Translations under genes and position numbers: made by a program
The notes under the pieces: model-generated
What the model was told of the DNA's origin: nothing
What the model saw: the letters and a program-made list of their open reading frames with translations, nothing else
The model's database searches: none
Part shown: positions 1 through 7,757 of the stretch, one piece after another
How the letters are laid out: each line of letters opens with the position of its first letter
How positions within the stretch are numbered: the stretch's first letter is position 1
Assembly (NCBI GenBank): GCA_036498905.1
Contig: DASYER010000012.1
Coordinates: 1 to 41,002, forward strand
Reading direction: 5' to 3'
DNA length: 41,002 nt
From: DAIDKA01 sp036498905
GTDB taxonomy: Bacteria > Pseudomonadota > Gammaproteobacteria > Steroidobacterales > Steroidobacteraceae

Positions 1-256
1 CGTCGGAGCCGGTACGCCCCATCCCCGACAGCGAGCCCGGATCGCCGAACAGCGTGACGGCGCACACGAACGCCAGCACCGCGGTGAGAATCGCCGGCCC
101 CGGACCGCCCGTCGCCAACGTCACGGCGACCGCGCAGATCATGAACGCTGTGTTGTGAGTGGGACCCACCCAGGGCACCAGCAATGCATGCAGGGCGATC
201 ATTGCCATGACCGTCACTACTGCAGTGCCGTAGTCCTGAATCTTGCTGCTCGACAT
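1..256 (-). CDS. Sensor-kinase-like membrane protein, N-terminal part (DUF4118-type), truncated by window edge
   Basis: Reading leftward from an ATG at 254-256, the frame stays open for 85 codons to the window edge, so only the N-terminus is seen. The residues form hydrophobic segments (about 11-29, 35-51 and 55-70) with a GPTHNT turn and a GGPGPAILTAVL stretch. This resembles the DUF4118 four-helix membrane region at the front of KdpD-like and other histidine kinases. The kinase part, if present, lies outside the window. It begins 35 bp after the stop of the hydrolase gene, so it could be the last cistron of that operon. The family call rests on a short pattern and is tentative; another polytopic membrane protein is possible. 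Confidence 0.5.
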   Translation of the reverse strand, partial: MSSSKIQDYGTAVVTVMAMIALHALLVPWVGPTHNTAFMICAVAVTLATGGPGPAILTAVLAFVCAVTLFGDPGSLSGMGRTGSD

Positions 257-291
257 AGATTTGATTTGAATCCTCGGCGGCAAAGATACGT

Positions 292-996
292 CTATTGCGC
301 GACGGAGACCAGCACCTGCGCCAGCTGCAAGGGTTGTGACAGGAACGGCGCATGACCACTCGTGAGAGTGATCACCTGCTGCGCACGTGCGGCATATGTC
401 GCACGCTGGATACAGGGGGCAAGCACCCGGTCTTCGCTACATACTACGTACGTGCTGGCGCGATGCTGCCACGCAGGCACGGCACACGATTGCGACAACG
501 ACTGTCCCCATTGCGGTCGCAATCGAGCCACGGCCCAGTCTTGGGTCGCGTCGGAACAATCATTGTAAAAGAGCGCGCGGGCGCGCTGCGCGTCGACACG
601 CGTGCGGCCATCCGGCAAACGGCGAATCCAATGGCCCGGCCGGCGTTCCCCGGCCCCGCGGAGCGATGCCTGCACCGACTCCCCCGCTTCAGTCATGTAC
701 GCGCACACGTACACCAGATGCCGTACGTCCGCGTGATTTAGCGTCGCAGCCGAAACCACCATGCCACCGTATGAGTGCCCGCACAGAATCACCGGGCCCG
801 CGAGGCGGCTGAGCAGTGCGCTCAGGTGCTGCGCATCTTCCCGGAGCCCCACGGCAACTTCGCTGGTGACACTGGGCAGTTCGACGCAGTGCACCGCAAG
901 ACGCTGCCTTTGTAAGTGTTCAGTAAGGTATTGCCAGCACCAGGCCCCATGCCACGCTCCGTGCACCAGGACGACGGTGGCCCGAGTTTCAGGCAT
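292..996 (-). CDS. Alpha/beta hydrolase (methylesterase/hydroxynitrile-lyase-like)
   Basis: A 234-residue alpha/beta-hydrolase fold protein. It opens with VVLVHGAWHGAWCW, the oxyanion-hole segment typical of the plant methylesterase / hydroxynitrile lyase type. It has the nucleophile elbow GHSYGG (Ser75), a candidate acid in CSEDRVL (Asp189) and a C-terminal SGHAPF His (His215), so the triad looks complete. The ATG at 994-996 overlaps the stop of the upstream ThDP-enzyme gene by 8 bp, suggesting translational coupling. An upstream in-frame extension to 1065 would run deep into the neighbouring gene and was rejected. It is probably a small-molecule ester or C-C hydrolase and the ninth gene of the 7652-to-292 operon. 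The substrate cannot be read from sequence. Confidence 0.88.
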   Translation of the reverse strand: MPETRATVVLVHGAWHGAWCWQYLTEHLQRQRLAVHCVELPSVTSEVAVGLREDAQHLSALLSRLAGPVILCGHSYGGMVVSAATLNHADVRHLVYVCAYMTEAGESVQASLRGAGERRPGHWIRRLPDGRTRVDAQRARALFYNDCSDATQDWAVARLRPQWGQSLSQSCAVPAWQHRASTYVVCSEDRVLAPCIQRATYAARAQQVITLTSGHAPFLSQPLQLAQVLVSVAQ

Positions 997-2635
997 CGGC
1001 CGGAATTTTCGGCTGCAGGAAGCGCCACGGATCGCTTTCAGAGTCACGCGGCACGGGTATTTCAATCAGCGCGGGGCCGCCCAATTCCAGTGCACGGGAC
1101 AGACTTAAGCGCAGCGCTTGCGGGGAGGTGACGCGATCGCCGTGAACGCCAAAGGCATCGGCGAGTTTGAGGAAATCGGGATTACGCAAGTCCGCACCAA
1201 GTACGCGGCCCGCGAATCGCTCGCGCTGATCGCGACGCACATTCCCGTACGCATTGTTGTTGAACACCAGCGTCACGACGCCGATGCCGTACTGGACGGC
1301 CGTCGCCAGCTCCTGCACGGCAAACATGAAACCGCCGTCGCCGCAGATGGCGACGACGGGCTGGTCCGGGTGCGCGACCTTGACGCCCAGCGCGGTCGGA
1401 AAGCCCGAACCCAATGTGCCCTGGTAGCCGGAACTGATGAAGGTCCGCGGCCGGTAAACGGGGTAGGCATACCAGGCCGTGAATCCCATCTGCGATATCT
1501 CATCCGTGACTATTCCCTGTTCCGGGAGCACCTCGCGAATGGCGCGCAGATAACTGACCTGAGGTTGAACAGACTGGATGTCGGTTTCCGCAGCCGCACG
1601 CGCCGCGGCGATGGCGGCGCGGCGGCCACTGCGGTGCACAGTTTGTTTGCGCAAGGCCGCCAGCAGCGCGCGCGTGCCCGCTTGCGCGTCGGCAAGCAAA
1701 GCGATATCCGGCGGCGCGCGGCGCATCTCTACCGGATCGACGTCCAGGCGGATGCTCTTCTGGCCCGTCGGCTTCCATGGCCAACGCCACCCGGGCACTT
1801 CCAGGCGTGTACCGATGCCGAGCAGCAGATCAGTCTTCGGCCACAGACGCCACGCTGCCGCAATGTTCAAACCAAGATCATGTGCATCGCTGACTACACC
1901 GCGTCCACTGCGAAATCCGACCACCGGTGCATCCAGCAATTCGGCCAGTTCGAGAATCTCATCCGCGGCCCCCTGCGCACCACCGCCCACGAATATCATG
2001 GGGAAGCGGCTGGCCGCGATCGCACGCGCGGCGGCTGCGGCGACATCGGTATCGGGCGGCGGCACGAGAGGCCCGGCAAAGGGCGCGACGGGCACAACTG
2101 CCGCGCGCTGGGTAAATACATCCCAGGGCATCTCGAGCACCGCCGGGCCAGGTCGGCCCTGACGCATCTGCTTGAACGCTTCGGCGACGATGCCCGGCGC
2201 CTGCGCCGGATGTTCGATTCGCGCCACCCACTTGGTGAAGCCCGCCGCGGTGCCGAGCTGATCGGCCATCTCATGCAGGTGGCCGCGACCCTGATCGAGG
2301 AATGACTTCGGTACCTGGCCGGTCAGACACAGTACCGGCTGATTTGCGCCCCAGGCGGTGAGCAGCCCGGCGCCGGCATTCAACAGTCCGGGGCCCGGAA
2401 CCACCGTGCAGACCGACGGGCGACCCGTCGATCGCGCATAGCCGAAGGCCATGTAACTGCACCCCTGCTCATGGCGTGCACCGATGGTACGCAGCTGCGG
2501 TTGCGCGCGGTGCAAAGCATCAAACAGACCATAGGTCTGGGCGCCGGGCAGGCCGAACACCGTGTCCACATCGTGGGCGATGAGCGCATCAACGAGTGCC
2601 TCGCCACCGGTACGATGGCCGCCGTCAGAACTCAC
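989..2635 (-). CDS. Thiamine-diphosphate-dependent enzyme (acetolactate synthase / benzoylformate decarboxylase-like)
   Basis: A 548-residue ThDP enzyme with the usual three-domain order: N-terminal pyrimidine-binding domain (VFGLPGAQ; catalytic Glu in GARHEQG, about residue 56), central domain, and C-terminal pyrophosphate domain carrying GDGGFMFAVQEL followed by FNNNAYG, the GDG-N metal motif. No regulatory small-subunit gene is adjacent, and the biosynthetic ilv setting is missing, so it is more likely a catabolic 2-oxoacid decarboxylase or C-C lyase/ligase than IlvB. The start is set at a GTG (2633-2635) giving a GTGA overlap with the MAPEG stop. A GTG at 2650 would add five residues. Its 3' end overlaps the hydrolase gene. 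Substrate unknown. Confidence 0.85.
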   Translation of the reverse strand: MSSDGGHRTGGEALVDALIAHDVDTVFGLPGAQTYGLFDALHRAQPQLRTIGARHEQGCSYMAFGYARSTGRPSVCTVVPGPGLLNAGAGLLTAWGANQPVLCLTGQVPKSFLDQGRGHLHEMADQLGTAAGFTKWVARIEHPAQAPGIVAEAFKQMRQGRPGPAVLEMPWDVFTQRAAVVPVAPFAGPLVPPPDTDVAAAAARAIAASRFPMIFVGGGAQGAADEILELAELLDAPVVGFRSGRGVVSDAHDLGLNIAAAWRLWPKTDLLLGIGTRLEVPGWRWPWKPTGQKSIRLDVDPVEMRRAPPDIALLADAQAGTRALLAALRKQTVHRSGRRAAIAAARAAAETDIQSVQPQVSYLRAIREVLPEQGIVTDEISQMGFTAWYAYPVYRPRTFISSGYQGTLGSGFPTALGVKVAHPDQPVVAICGDGGFMFAVQELATAVQYGIGVVTLVFNNNAYGNVRRDQRERFAGRVLGADLRNPDFLKLADAFGVHGDRVTSPQALRLSLSRALELGGPALIEIPVPRDSESDPWRFLQPKIPADA

Positions 2636-3033
2636 GCCGAGAGGATCCACAGCGCGCGAATGACCCCGTAGAGCGCGCCGACGACCAGGATTGCCACGAC
2701 CGGAAAGGACAGCATGGCGCCCACCTCGCGCTTTTCAGGCGCACGGATGTAGCCGACGGCGTATACGGCACGAGCCACCACGAATATCGCGCCGAGGATC
2801 GCGCCCCAGCGCGGATTCAGATACATCCCGAACAGCCAGATCGACGGAATGAAAACGACGAGCATCTCCAGGGTGTTGTAGTGAACGCGAAAAGTGCGTT
2901 CAAAAACCGGGTGTCCGACCGTAGCTGGTGCGGATATCTTGTAGCGCGCGCGGGCGCTGCCGACGAGGAAGCCGAACACCAGGTACTCCAGTACGGCGAG
3001 CAGCACCACCAGGGCAATCCACAGCATCGTCAT
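2632..3033 (-). CDS. MAPEG family membrane protein
   Basis: A 133-residue (131 from the third codon) integral membrane protein with four hydrophobic segments. It carries the MAPEG signature region HPVFERTFRVHYNTLE (residues 41-56), including the conserved Glu-Arg and Asn-x-x-Glu. MAPEG proteins include microsomal glutathione transferases and related, often uncharacterised, bacterial proteins. A good ribosome-binding site (AAGGGAG) sits 2 nt before the ATG at 3031-3033 but about 7 nt before a second ATG at 3025-3027, which is therefore the more likely start. Its stop overlaps the next gene's GTG by 4 bp. In this operon it may handle a hydrophobic or electrophilic intermediate at the membrane; that role is inference. 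Confidence 0.85.
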   Translation of the reverse strand: MTMLWIALVVLLAVLEYLVFGFLVGSARARYKISAPATVGHPVFERTFRVHYNTLEMLVVFIPSIWLFGMYLNPRWGAILGAIFVVARAVYAVGYIRAPEKREVGAMLSFPVVAILVVGALYGVIRALWILSA

Positions 3034-3039
3034 TCTCCC

Positions 3040-3456
3040 TTAAAACATTGAAATGGGATTCGGCGAACTCGCCGGCACGTCCTGGACGCAATCCCAGTGC
3101 TCGACCACCATGCCATCGGTCAGCCGGAAGATATCCATCACCACGAAGCCGCGATCCTGTGGATCTCTCTTCACATGGTAGTGAATGATCACGTGATCAC
3201 CGTCCACGAACGCGCGCAGCAACTTCTGGCTGGCCTGCGGGCTGGCGGCATGCACGGTCCTCAGAAAGGCCTTCAGGCTCTCCCGCCCCGGCGCCGCCAT
3301 GGGGCTGTGCTGGATGTAATCCGGCGCGATGTAGCGGTCGACCTGGTCAGCATCGAGCGGTACCAGCACGTCCCGGAACAGGCCCAGCACATGATCCAGG
3401 TTGCGCTGTTCGGTTTGCGTGCGCGAGCGCGCAGGGTTGGTCGGCATCATCGTCAC
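3040..3456 (-). CDS. SnoaL-like / NTF2-fold protein
   Basis: A 138-residue protein with the SnoaL-like cone fold pattern: an N-terminal helix, then YIAPDYIQHSP, FLRTVHAASP, a GDHVIIHYHVKRD strand pair and a C-terminal MDIFRLTDGMVVEHWDCVQDVP. It matches the 'predicted SnoaL-like aldol-condensation' type common in environmental proteobacteria. Members are usually small cofactor-less isomerases, cyclases or hydrolases, but most are uncharacterised. The frame begins at a GTG overlapping the previous stop (GTGA); ATGs at 3450 and 3447 are alternative starts. It is the sixth gene of the SDR operon, with 6-12 bp to the MAPEG gene. Confidence 0.82.
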   Translation of the reverse strand: MTMMPTNPARSRTQTEQRNLDHVLGLFRDVLVPLDADQVDRYIAPDYIQHSPMAAPGRESLKAFLRTVHAASPQASQKLLRAFVDGDHVIIHYHVKRDPQDRGFVVMDIFRLTDGMVVEHWDCVQDVPASSPNPISMF

Positions 3457-4367
3457 GCCGGCAGCGCGCCGCGGGTGGCCTCGTAGACCTGCCGTAGGGA
3501 ATGCGGCGGGCGGCCGGTGAGCAGCTTGACGTGATGAGAAGCCACGGCGAAGTAGCCCTCACGGATGGCACGCTCGTACGACATCATCTCCTCGCTTCCC
3601 CAGGCGCCGGCCTTTTCATGCACCGTGCCTTCGATGTGACGCCGCGGAACACCGGCTGCATCAAAGCGCGCCTGCATGACCTCGTGCGAGACATTCACGT
3701 ACCTGATCGGTCTGCCGGTGACTTCGGCGGCGATGCGCGCACAGTCCGCGAACGTCAACAGCTCGGGGCCGGTGATCTCGTACACGGCGCCTTCGTGGCC
3801 CGGCGTGGTCAGTACCGCCACCGCCGATTCCACGCAGTCTTTTTTGGAAATGAAGGCCATGCAGCCGTCCGCCGCACTCGACAGCCACTCACCGCTGGCC
3901 ACGGCCCCCGGAGCGATCATGGTCGTGATCACTTCGGCATACTGGGCATCGCGCATGAAGGTGAACTGCAGGCCGCTGCGCCGCAATGATTCCTCCGTGA
4001 ACAGATGGTCCTCGATCACGAAGGCCGGGCTGCGCGGATGGATTCCGACACTGGAGGTGTAAATGACATGGCGTACGCCCGCCGCCACCGCGCCATCAAT
4101 CGCCGTCCTGTGTTGACGCCGGCGACGCTCGCCGACATCCAGCGTACTGATCAGCAGCAGCTTCTCTCCACCCGCGAAGGCCGCGCGCAGCGATTCGGGT
4201 TGGTCGAAATCGCCAAACCGCACCGTCGCGCCGCGCGCGGCGAAGTCGGCCAGGGCGTCCGGGTTACGCGTCACGAGCACCAGCTGCTCGGGATCGATCT
4301 TGGCCAGCAGCCGCTGTGCCGCCATGCGCCCGAATGCTCCGGACGCACCGGTAATGACAATGCTCAT
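3453..4367 (-). CDS. NmrA-like / QorB-type NAD(P)H-binding reductase (atypical SDR)
   Basis: A 304-residue atypical SDR with an N-terminal dinucleotide motif GASGAFG (residues 7-13), a TRNP turn after beta2 suited to NADP(H), and VRHVIYTSSVGIH in place of a classical YxxxK site. The middle AQYAEVITTMIAPG and the C-terminal YEITGPELLTFADCARI segments are typical of NmrA/QorB proteins, which include NAD(P)H:quinone oxidoreductases, azoreductases and redox sensors. ATGA overlaps couple it to the carotenoid oxygenase upstream and GTGA to the SnoaL-like gene downstream. It is plausibly an NADPH-dependent reductase of a quinone or carbonyl intermediate made in this operon. Confidence 0.85.
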   Translation of the reverse strand: MSIVITGASGAFGRMAAQRLLAKIDPEQLVLVTRNPDALADFAARGATVRFGDFDQPESLRAAFAGGEKLLLISTLDVGERRRRQHRTAIDGAVAAGVRHVIYTSSVGIHPRSPAFVIEDHLFTEESLRRSGLQFTFMRDAQYAEVITTMIAPGAVASGEWLSSAADGCMAFISKKDCVESAVAVLTTPGHEGAVYEITGPELLTFADCARIAAEVTGRPIRYVNVSHEVMQARFDAAGVPRRHIEGTVHEKAGAWGSEEMMSYERAIREGYFAVASHHVKLLTGRPPHSLRQVYEATRGALPA

Positions 4368-5824
4368 GCACGCACCCGGCCGGCGAGCGCCTGCGCGGAG
4401 GCCCAGTTGCCGTGCACGCCCGAGCGCAGTCGCATCGGGATCTTGATGGTCGCGATGGGTCCCTTCTCGATGTGCTGCGCCTCAAGCACATGCACCTCGG
4501 CCTGGTTTTCATCGTGGCGATCGATGATGTGCATCAGATAGCCCTCATGACCGGGAGTGGCCGACGGCACGTGCACGTGCTCCTGCATGGTGCGGTTCGG
4601 CCCCGCGAAGTACGTCGTCACCTTGCCGGTCTTCACTTCCAGGCGCGCCAGGGTGTTGAAACCGGCGCCAACCGGTCCGGACAGGATCGGCGGACCCAGG
4701 CTCACATCGACCTGCCCGAGGTAGGCGACGTTGTAGTCGAGCATCAGATCCTTGTCGGCCAGACGCGGAAAATCCGCCGGTGGCCCGATCGCAGTCTCCT
4801 CAGGGGTGTCCTTGTCACTCGACATATCAAACGTCCAGCGCACCAGGCCGCCGCCGACCTGGTACTGCGGAATGTGCAGACCACCCGCCTCGCGCATGAA
4901 CTCAAAGGCCGGCACGTCGCTGACGCACATATCCACGTGCACCTTGTTGCCTTCGGTGTAGCCGTTGATGAAGTGAAATACCGAGCAGGCACGCGCGCGA
5001 AACCAGCGCAGGTCGCTGACCTTGCCGTTGCGCGGCATGATGCCGATGAAGGACTCCTTGGTGGCATCCCAGGCCCAGTGATCACCACCGGCCTTCATGC
5101 GCGCGATATCGGCGACGATCGGAAAGCCCGGGAACACCACGTGTTCCTTGGTCACGACGAAATCATGCATCAGCGCGCAGTAGGGAACTTTGAAGATATC
5201 CTCGCGGATCAACTCGCCCTTGGCATTGGTGACGAAGTACGACACTTCGTTGCTCGCAAGGCCCGTCGCCTCGTAACCGAAGTAATGCATCTCACCGGTG
5301 GCCGGATCGAAGCGCGGATGCGCGGTGACGGTCTGACTGCGCAGGCGGCCGCCGAACGTCCACTCGCCCACCGTCGCCAGCGTCTCCGGATCCACCTCCC
5401 AGGGCGGTGAGTCCTCCTTGAACGCCAGCAGGCGCCCGCCATGGAAGAACGGCGTGGTGTTGGCGGCGCCGCGGCGCTTGCCGGCAACGCTCGGATCATC
5501 CGTGTAGGGATTGCGGTAGATGCCGAACAGCGCCTTGCGCGCCTGGTGCTCGAGCATCCAGCGTTCGGTGCGGATGTAGCGCTGCTTGAAATCCACATGT
5601 CCCGCGCCATCGAAGGCGAAGCTGCGCACCATGCCATCGCCGCTGAGGAAGGTGTCCCTGCCGAGCAGTGGCGGGTACTGGGGATCCGGCACCGACTGGT
5701 ACCAGCAGCCGCGGATTTCCGGCGGCAGCTTGCCTTCGACCACCAGGTCATAAATATCGCACTCGATGCGGGAGGGCAGATTGTGCCCCGAGTAGTCCAT
5801 GGTCTGCGGAAATGGAGCGGTCAT
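4364..5824 (-). CDS. Carotenoid oxygenase family protein (lignostilbene / carotenoid cleavage dioxygenase)
   Basis: A 486-residue member of the RPE65 / carotenoid-cleavage / lignostilbene-dioxygenase family, a seven-bladed propeller with non-heme Fe(II). All four iron-binding histidines can be placed: His169 (TAHPRFDP), His220 (LMHDFVVT), His284 (VFHFINGYTEGN) and His471 (VHGNW at the C-terminus). The N-terminal LPPEIRGCWYQSVPDPQYPP and FLSGDGMVRSFAFDG segments are also family hallmarks. The enzyme should split a C=C bond of a stilbene, apocarotenoid or phenylpropenoid into two carbonyls; which one cannot be decided here. No signal peptide is seen, so it is cytoplasmic. It lies 25 bp after the DUF3237 gene and overlaps the next gene by ATGA. 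It is the most informative enzyme of the operon. Confidence 0.92.
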   Translation of the reverse strand: MTAPFPQTMDYSGHNLPSRIECDIYDLVVEGKLPPEIRGCWYQSVPDPQYPPLLGRDTFLSGDGMVRSFAFDGAGHVDFKQRYIRTERWMLEHQARKALFGIYRNPYTDDPSVAGKRRGAANTTPFFHGGRLLAFKEDSPPWEVDPETLATVGEWTFGGRLRSQTVTAHPRFDPATGEMHYFGYEATGLASNEVSYFVTNAKGELIREDIFKVPYCALMHDFVVTKEHVVFPGFPIVADIARMKAGGDHWAWDATKESFIGIMPRNGKVSDLRWFRARACSVFHFINGYTEGNKVHVDMCVSDVPAFEFMREAGGLHIPQYQVGGGLVRWTFDMSSDKDTPEETAIGPPADFPRLADKDLMLDYNVAYLGQVDVSLGPPILSGPVGAGFNTLARLEVKTGKVTTYFAGPNRTMQEHVHVPSATPGHEGYLMHIIDRHDENQAEVHVLEAQHIEKGPIATIKIPMRLRSGVHGNWASAQALAGRVRA

Positions 5825-5849
5825 GAGCTTGGTCTCCGAAACGGGAATG

Positions 5850-6362
5850 TCAGGTCACAACGAAATAGCGTACGAAGTTACCGTCCGTTCGCCGCTCGCC
5901 TAAGCCGACGAACACATGCCGCATCAGCCAGTCATGCTTGCCGGCGGCCACTTCAAATGACGGTGTGGAGCGCAGATAATACTCCGACGGATCCACGATC
6001 GGACCACCCTTGAAGGCCATGTCACGCAGCTTCTGCATGGTGTCGGGGCTGCGCCCCCACAAGTGCCCGCGGTTACGCATCAGAATCAGTGCGCCGTCAT
6101 CCGCCTCCAGCATGTAGCGGGCATCAAAGGACACCACATCATCCGGGCGGAACAGGGCGTAGTCACCACCGCTGTTCGGCACCGCCTTGCCATTCAGGCG
6201 TGGTCCGCGAATCTCCCCGCTGTCCACATACACCGCGCCGCGCATGGCCCCGCTGGGCATGCCGGGGATCGTCTGCACCCGCGTGAAGCGCAGGCGGATT
6301 TCGAAGACAAATTCAAGTTTCGGCGCGGGACCGGCCCCGGCGGCAGGCGGCTGTTCAGACAT
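5850..6362 (-). CDS. DUF3237 domain protein
   Basis: A 170-residue protein with the DUF3237 pattern: LEFVFEIRLRF near the N-terminus, a GAVYVDSGEIRGPRLNGKAVPNSGGDYALFRPD core, DARYMLEADDGALILMRNRGHLWG, and a C-terminal HDWLMRHVFVGLGERRTDGNFVRYFVV. DUF3237 proteins form small beta barrels, and no catalytic function is firmly assigned. They often sit in catabolic operons with SDRs, carotenoid oxygenases and SnoaL-like proteins, as here. Only 2 bp separate it from the preceding NTF2-like gene and 25 bp from the oxygenase gene, so co-expression is very likely. A role in binding or converting an operon intermediate is inference. Confidence 0.87.
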   Translation of the reverse strand: MSEQPPAAGAGPAPKLEFVFEIRLRFTRVQTIPGMPSGAMRGAVYVDSGEIRGPRLNGKAVPNSGGDYALFRPDDVVSFDARYMLEADDGALILMRNRGHLWGRSPDTMQKLRDMAFKGGPIVDPSEYYLRSTPSFEVAAGKHDWLMRHVFVGLGERRTDGNFVRYFVVT

Positions 6363-6364
6363 GC

Positions 6365-6880
6365 TCAGGTACCCTGTGGCTTGCGTTTGATGATCAGTTC
6401 AGGTGGCCGCTTGCGCGCAATGCGCTCGCCGCGACCCGGGAAACGCGCCAGCACCGGGCCGTCCCACAGACGGATGAATCGCTCGCGGAACAGCCACTCC
6501 CCGGCCACCTTCACGACCGAATCCTCGTAGTAGCCGGTGAACCGTAGCGTATAGGGTGGCTCGCCACGGCACTCCGTCACGAATGCAAAGGAGCGAACAT
6601 GGCAGCGCTCGCCATCACCCGTGACCTGAGTCTGGGTCACGTGGTGCTGACGTCCCGGAAATCCGGGCGAGTTCGCGTAGTGCTCGATCAGTTCGCGAAT
6701 CCCCTCATGGCCCTTCCACACGTCCGGATCCTCGAACACCTCCTCGACCAGCACCGCATCCGGCGTGAAGCAGGAGACGAAGGATTCAACATCCCCCGTG
6801 TCCAGCGCCCAGCAGTATTTCGCGATCAGGTCCTGGATGGCCAACCGGTCTTCAATGCCGGGTTTGTTGGGTCGGGACAT
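6365..6880 (-). CDS. NTF2-like / SnoaL-type protein (ring-hydroxylating dioxygenase beta-subunit-like fold)
   Basis: A 171-residue NTF2-fold protein: IEDRLAIQDLIAKYCWALDTGDVESFVSCFTPDAVLVEE, GIRELIEHYANSPGFPGRQHHVTQTQVTGDGERCHVRSF and TGYYEDSVVKVAGEWLFRERFIRLW are the usual SnoaL_4 / nuclear-transport-factor-2 blocks. The start is the ATG at 6878-6880, with GAGGA 8 nt upstream. An open extension to 7024 overlaps the SDR coding frame and has no NTF2 features. It is the second gene of the operon, 16 bp after the SDR. It differs clearly from the SnoaL-like protein encoded at 3040-3456, so the two are not a simple duplication. Possible isomerase or dehydratase; function unknown. Confidence 0.84.
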   Translation of the reverse strand: MSRPNKPGIEDRLAIQDLIAKYCWALDTGDVESFVSCFTPDAVLVEEVFEDPDVWKGHEGIRELIEHYANSPGFPGRQHHVTQTQVTGDGERCHVRSFAFVTECRGEPPYTLRFTGYYEDSVVKVAGEWLFRERFIRLWDGPVLARFPGRGERIARKRPPELIIKRKPQGT

Positions 6881-6896
6881 CTGTAGATCCTCGTCT

Positions 6897-7652
6897 TTAG
6901 AAACTGGCGGCCCCGCCGTCGACCAGGAAATCCACTCCGGTGACGAAGGCCGACTCACTACTGGCCAGAAACAGCACCGCGGCGGCAACCTCCTCGGGGG
7001 TCCCCATGCGGTGCATCGGAACATTGCGGATCATCTGTGCACGCAGGGCCGGAATGGCCTGCGGCGGCAGACCGCCCGTGCGCCCGATGATGGGCGTGTC
7101 GGTCGGACCGGGGCTCACCACATTGACGCGGATCCCCTTGCCCACCAGCTCCGCGGCGAAACAGCGGCCCAGCGCGCGCAGGCCGGCCTTGCTGGCGGCA
7201 TACACCGAGCCGGCCGGAATGCCCTTCAGGGCCCCGATCGAACCGGTGAGAACGATCGATGAGCCGGCGCGCAGCAGCGGCAGTGCCTGCTGTACGGTAA
7301 AGAAGACTCCCTTCAGATTGACATCATGAATGTTGTCCCAGTCCTGCTCGGTGACCTTCTCGATGGGCTGGAACGCGCCGATGCCCGCATTCACGAACAA
7401 CACATCGATGTGGTCAAGCTGCGGGCCCAGTTGCGCGAAGAGCGCGGCGATCTGGCCCATATCAGAGATGTCCGAACGGATGGCGACGGCACCAAGTCCG
7501 ATTTCGATCTCGGCGTTGTGCAGGGTGTGCGAGTCGCGGCCGGTGATAACCACCTTCGCGCCCTCCTGCGCGAAAGCCCGCGCGGCGGCGAGGCCAATGC
7601 CGCTGTTGCCACCGATGACCACGACGTTCTTAGCGGTGAACCGATCGCTCAT
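6897..7652 (-). CDS. Short-chain dehydrogenase/reductase (classical SDR), first gene of the operon
   Basis: A 251-residue classical SDR with GGNSGIG (residues 14-20), VNAG (87-90), catalytic Ser138 in LTGSIGA, and Tyr151/Lys155 in YAASK. It ends with the usual FVTGVDFLVDGG tail. It is an NAD(P)-dependent alcohol/ketone oxidoreductase; the substrate is not readable. It is the leading gene of a nine-gene leftward operon. The 105 bp upstream contain a dyad motif shared with the MmyB-like regulator promoter region. Regulators of that family are typically found controlling SDR genes, which supports a direct regulatory link. Confidence 0.93.
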   Translation of the reverse strand: MSDRFTAKNVVVIGGNSGIGLAAARAFAQEGAKVVITGRDSHTLHNAEIEIGLGAVAIRSDISDMGQIAALFAQLGPQLDHIDVLFVNAGIGAFQPIEKVTEQDWDNIHDVNLKGVFFTVQQALPLLRAGSSIVLTGSIGALKGIPAGSVYAASKAGLRALGRCFAAELVGKGIRVNVVSPGPTDTPIIGRTGGLPPQAIPALRAQMIRNVPMHRMGTPEEVAAAVLFLASSESAFVTGVDFLVDGGAASF

Positions 7653-7716
7653 GTACGCCCCCTTGAGATGGCGTCGAGTATGGGCAATCCCCGCCCCCTC
7701 TTGCAGTGCGGCCCCT

Positions 7717-7740
7717 ATGCTAGTATTTGGAATACCACTT
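7717..7740. promoter_or_regulatory. Candidate operator A for the MmyB-like regulator (SDR operon promoter)
   Basis: The 24-bp element reads ATGCTAGTAT, then six variable bases, then TACCACTT. It contains the imperfect dyad TAGTA-N7-TACCA centred near 7729. The same flanks occur at 8704-8727 with a different six-base centre. It lies 64 bp upstream of the SDR start codon. A poor -10-like CATACT with CTGCAA 18 bp before it lies between the element and the gene, so an upstream activator site is possible, but repression cannot be excluded. Confidence 0.6.
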
Positions 7741-7757
7741 AGGCCAGCCCCGGCCGA

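Noticed and set aside
1118..2305. A 395-codon rightward frame antisense to the ThDP enzyme
   Set aside because: Composition and overlap show that it is a mirror frame; the leftward protein carries intact ThDP motifs.
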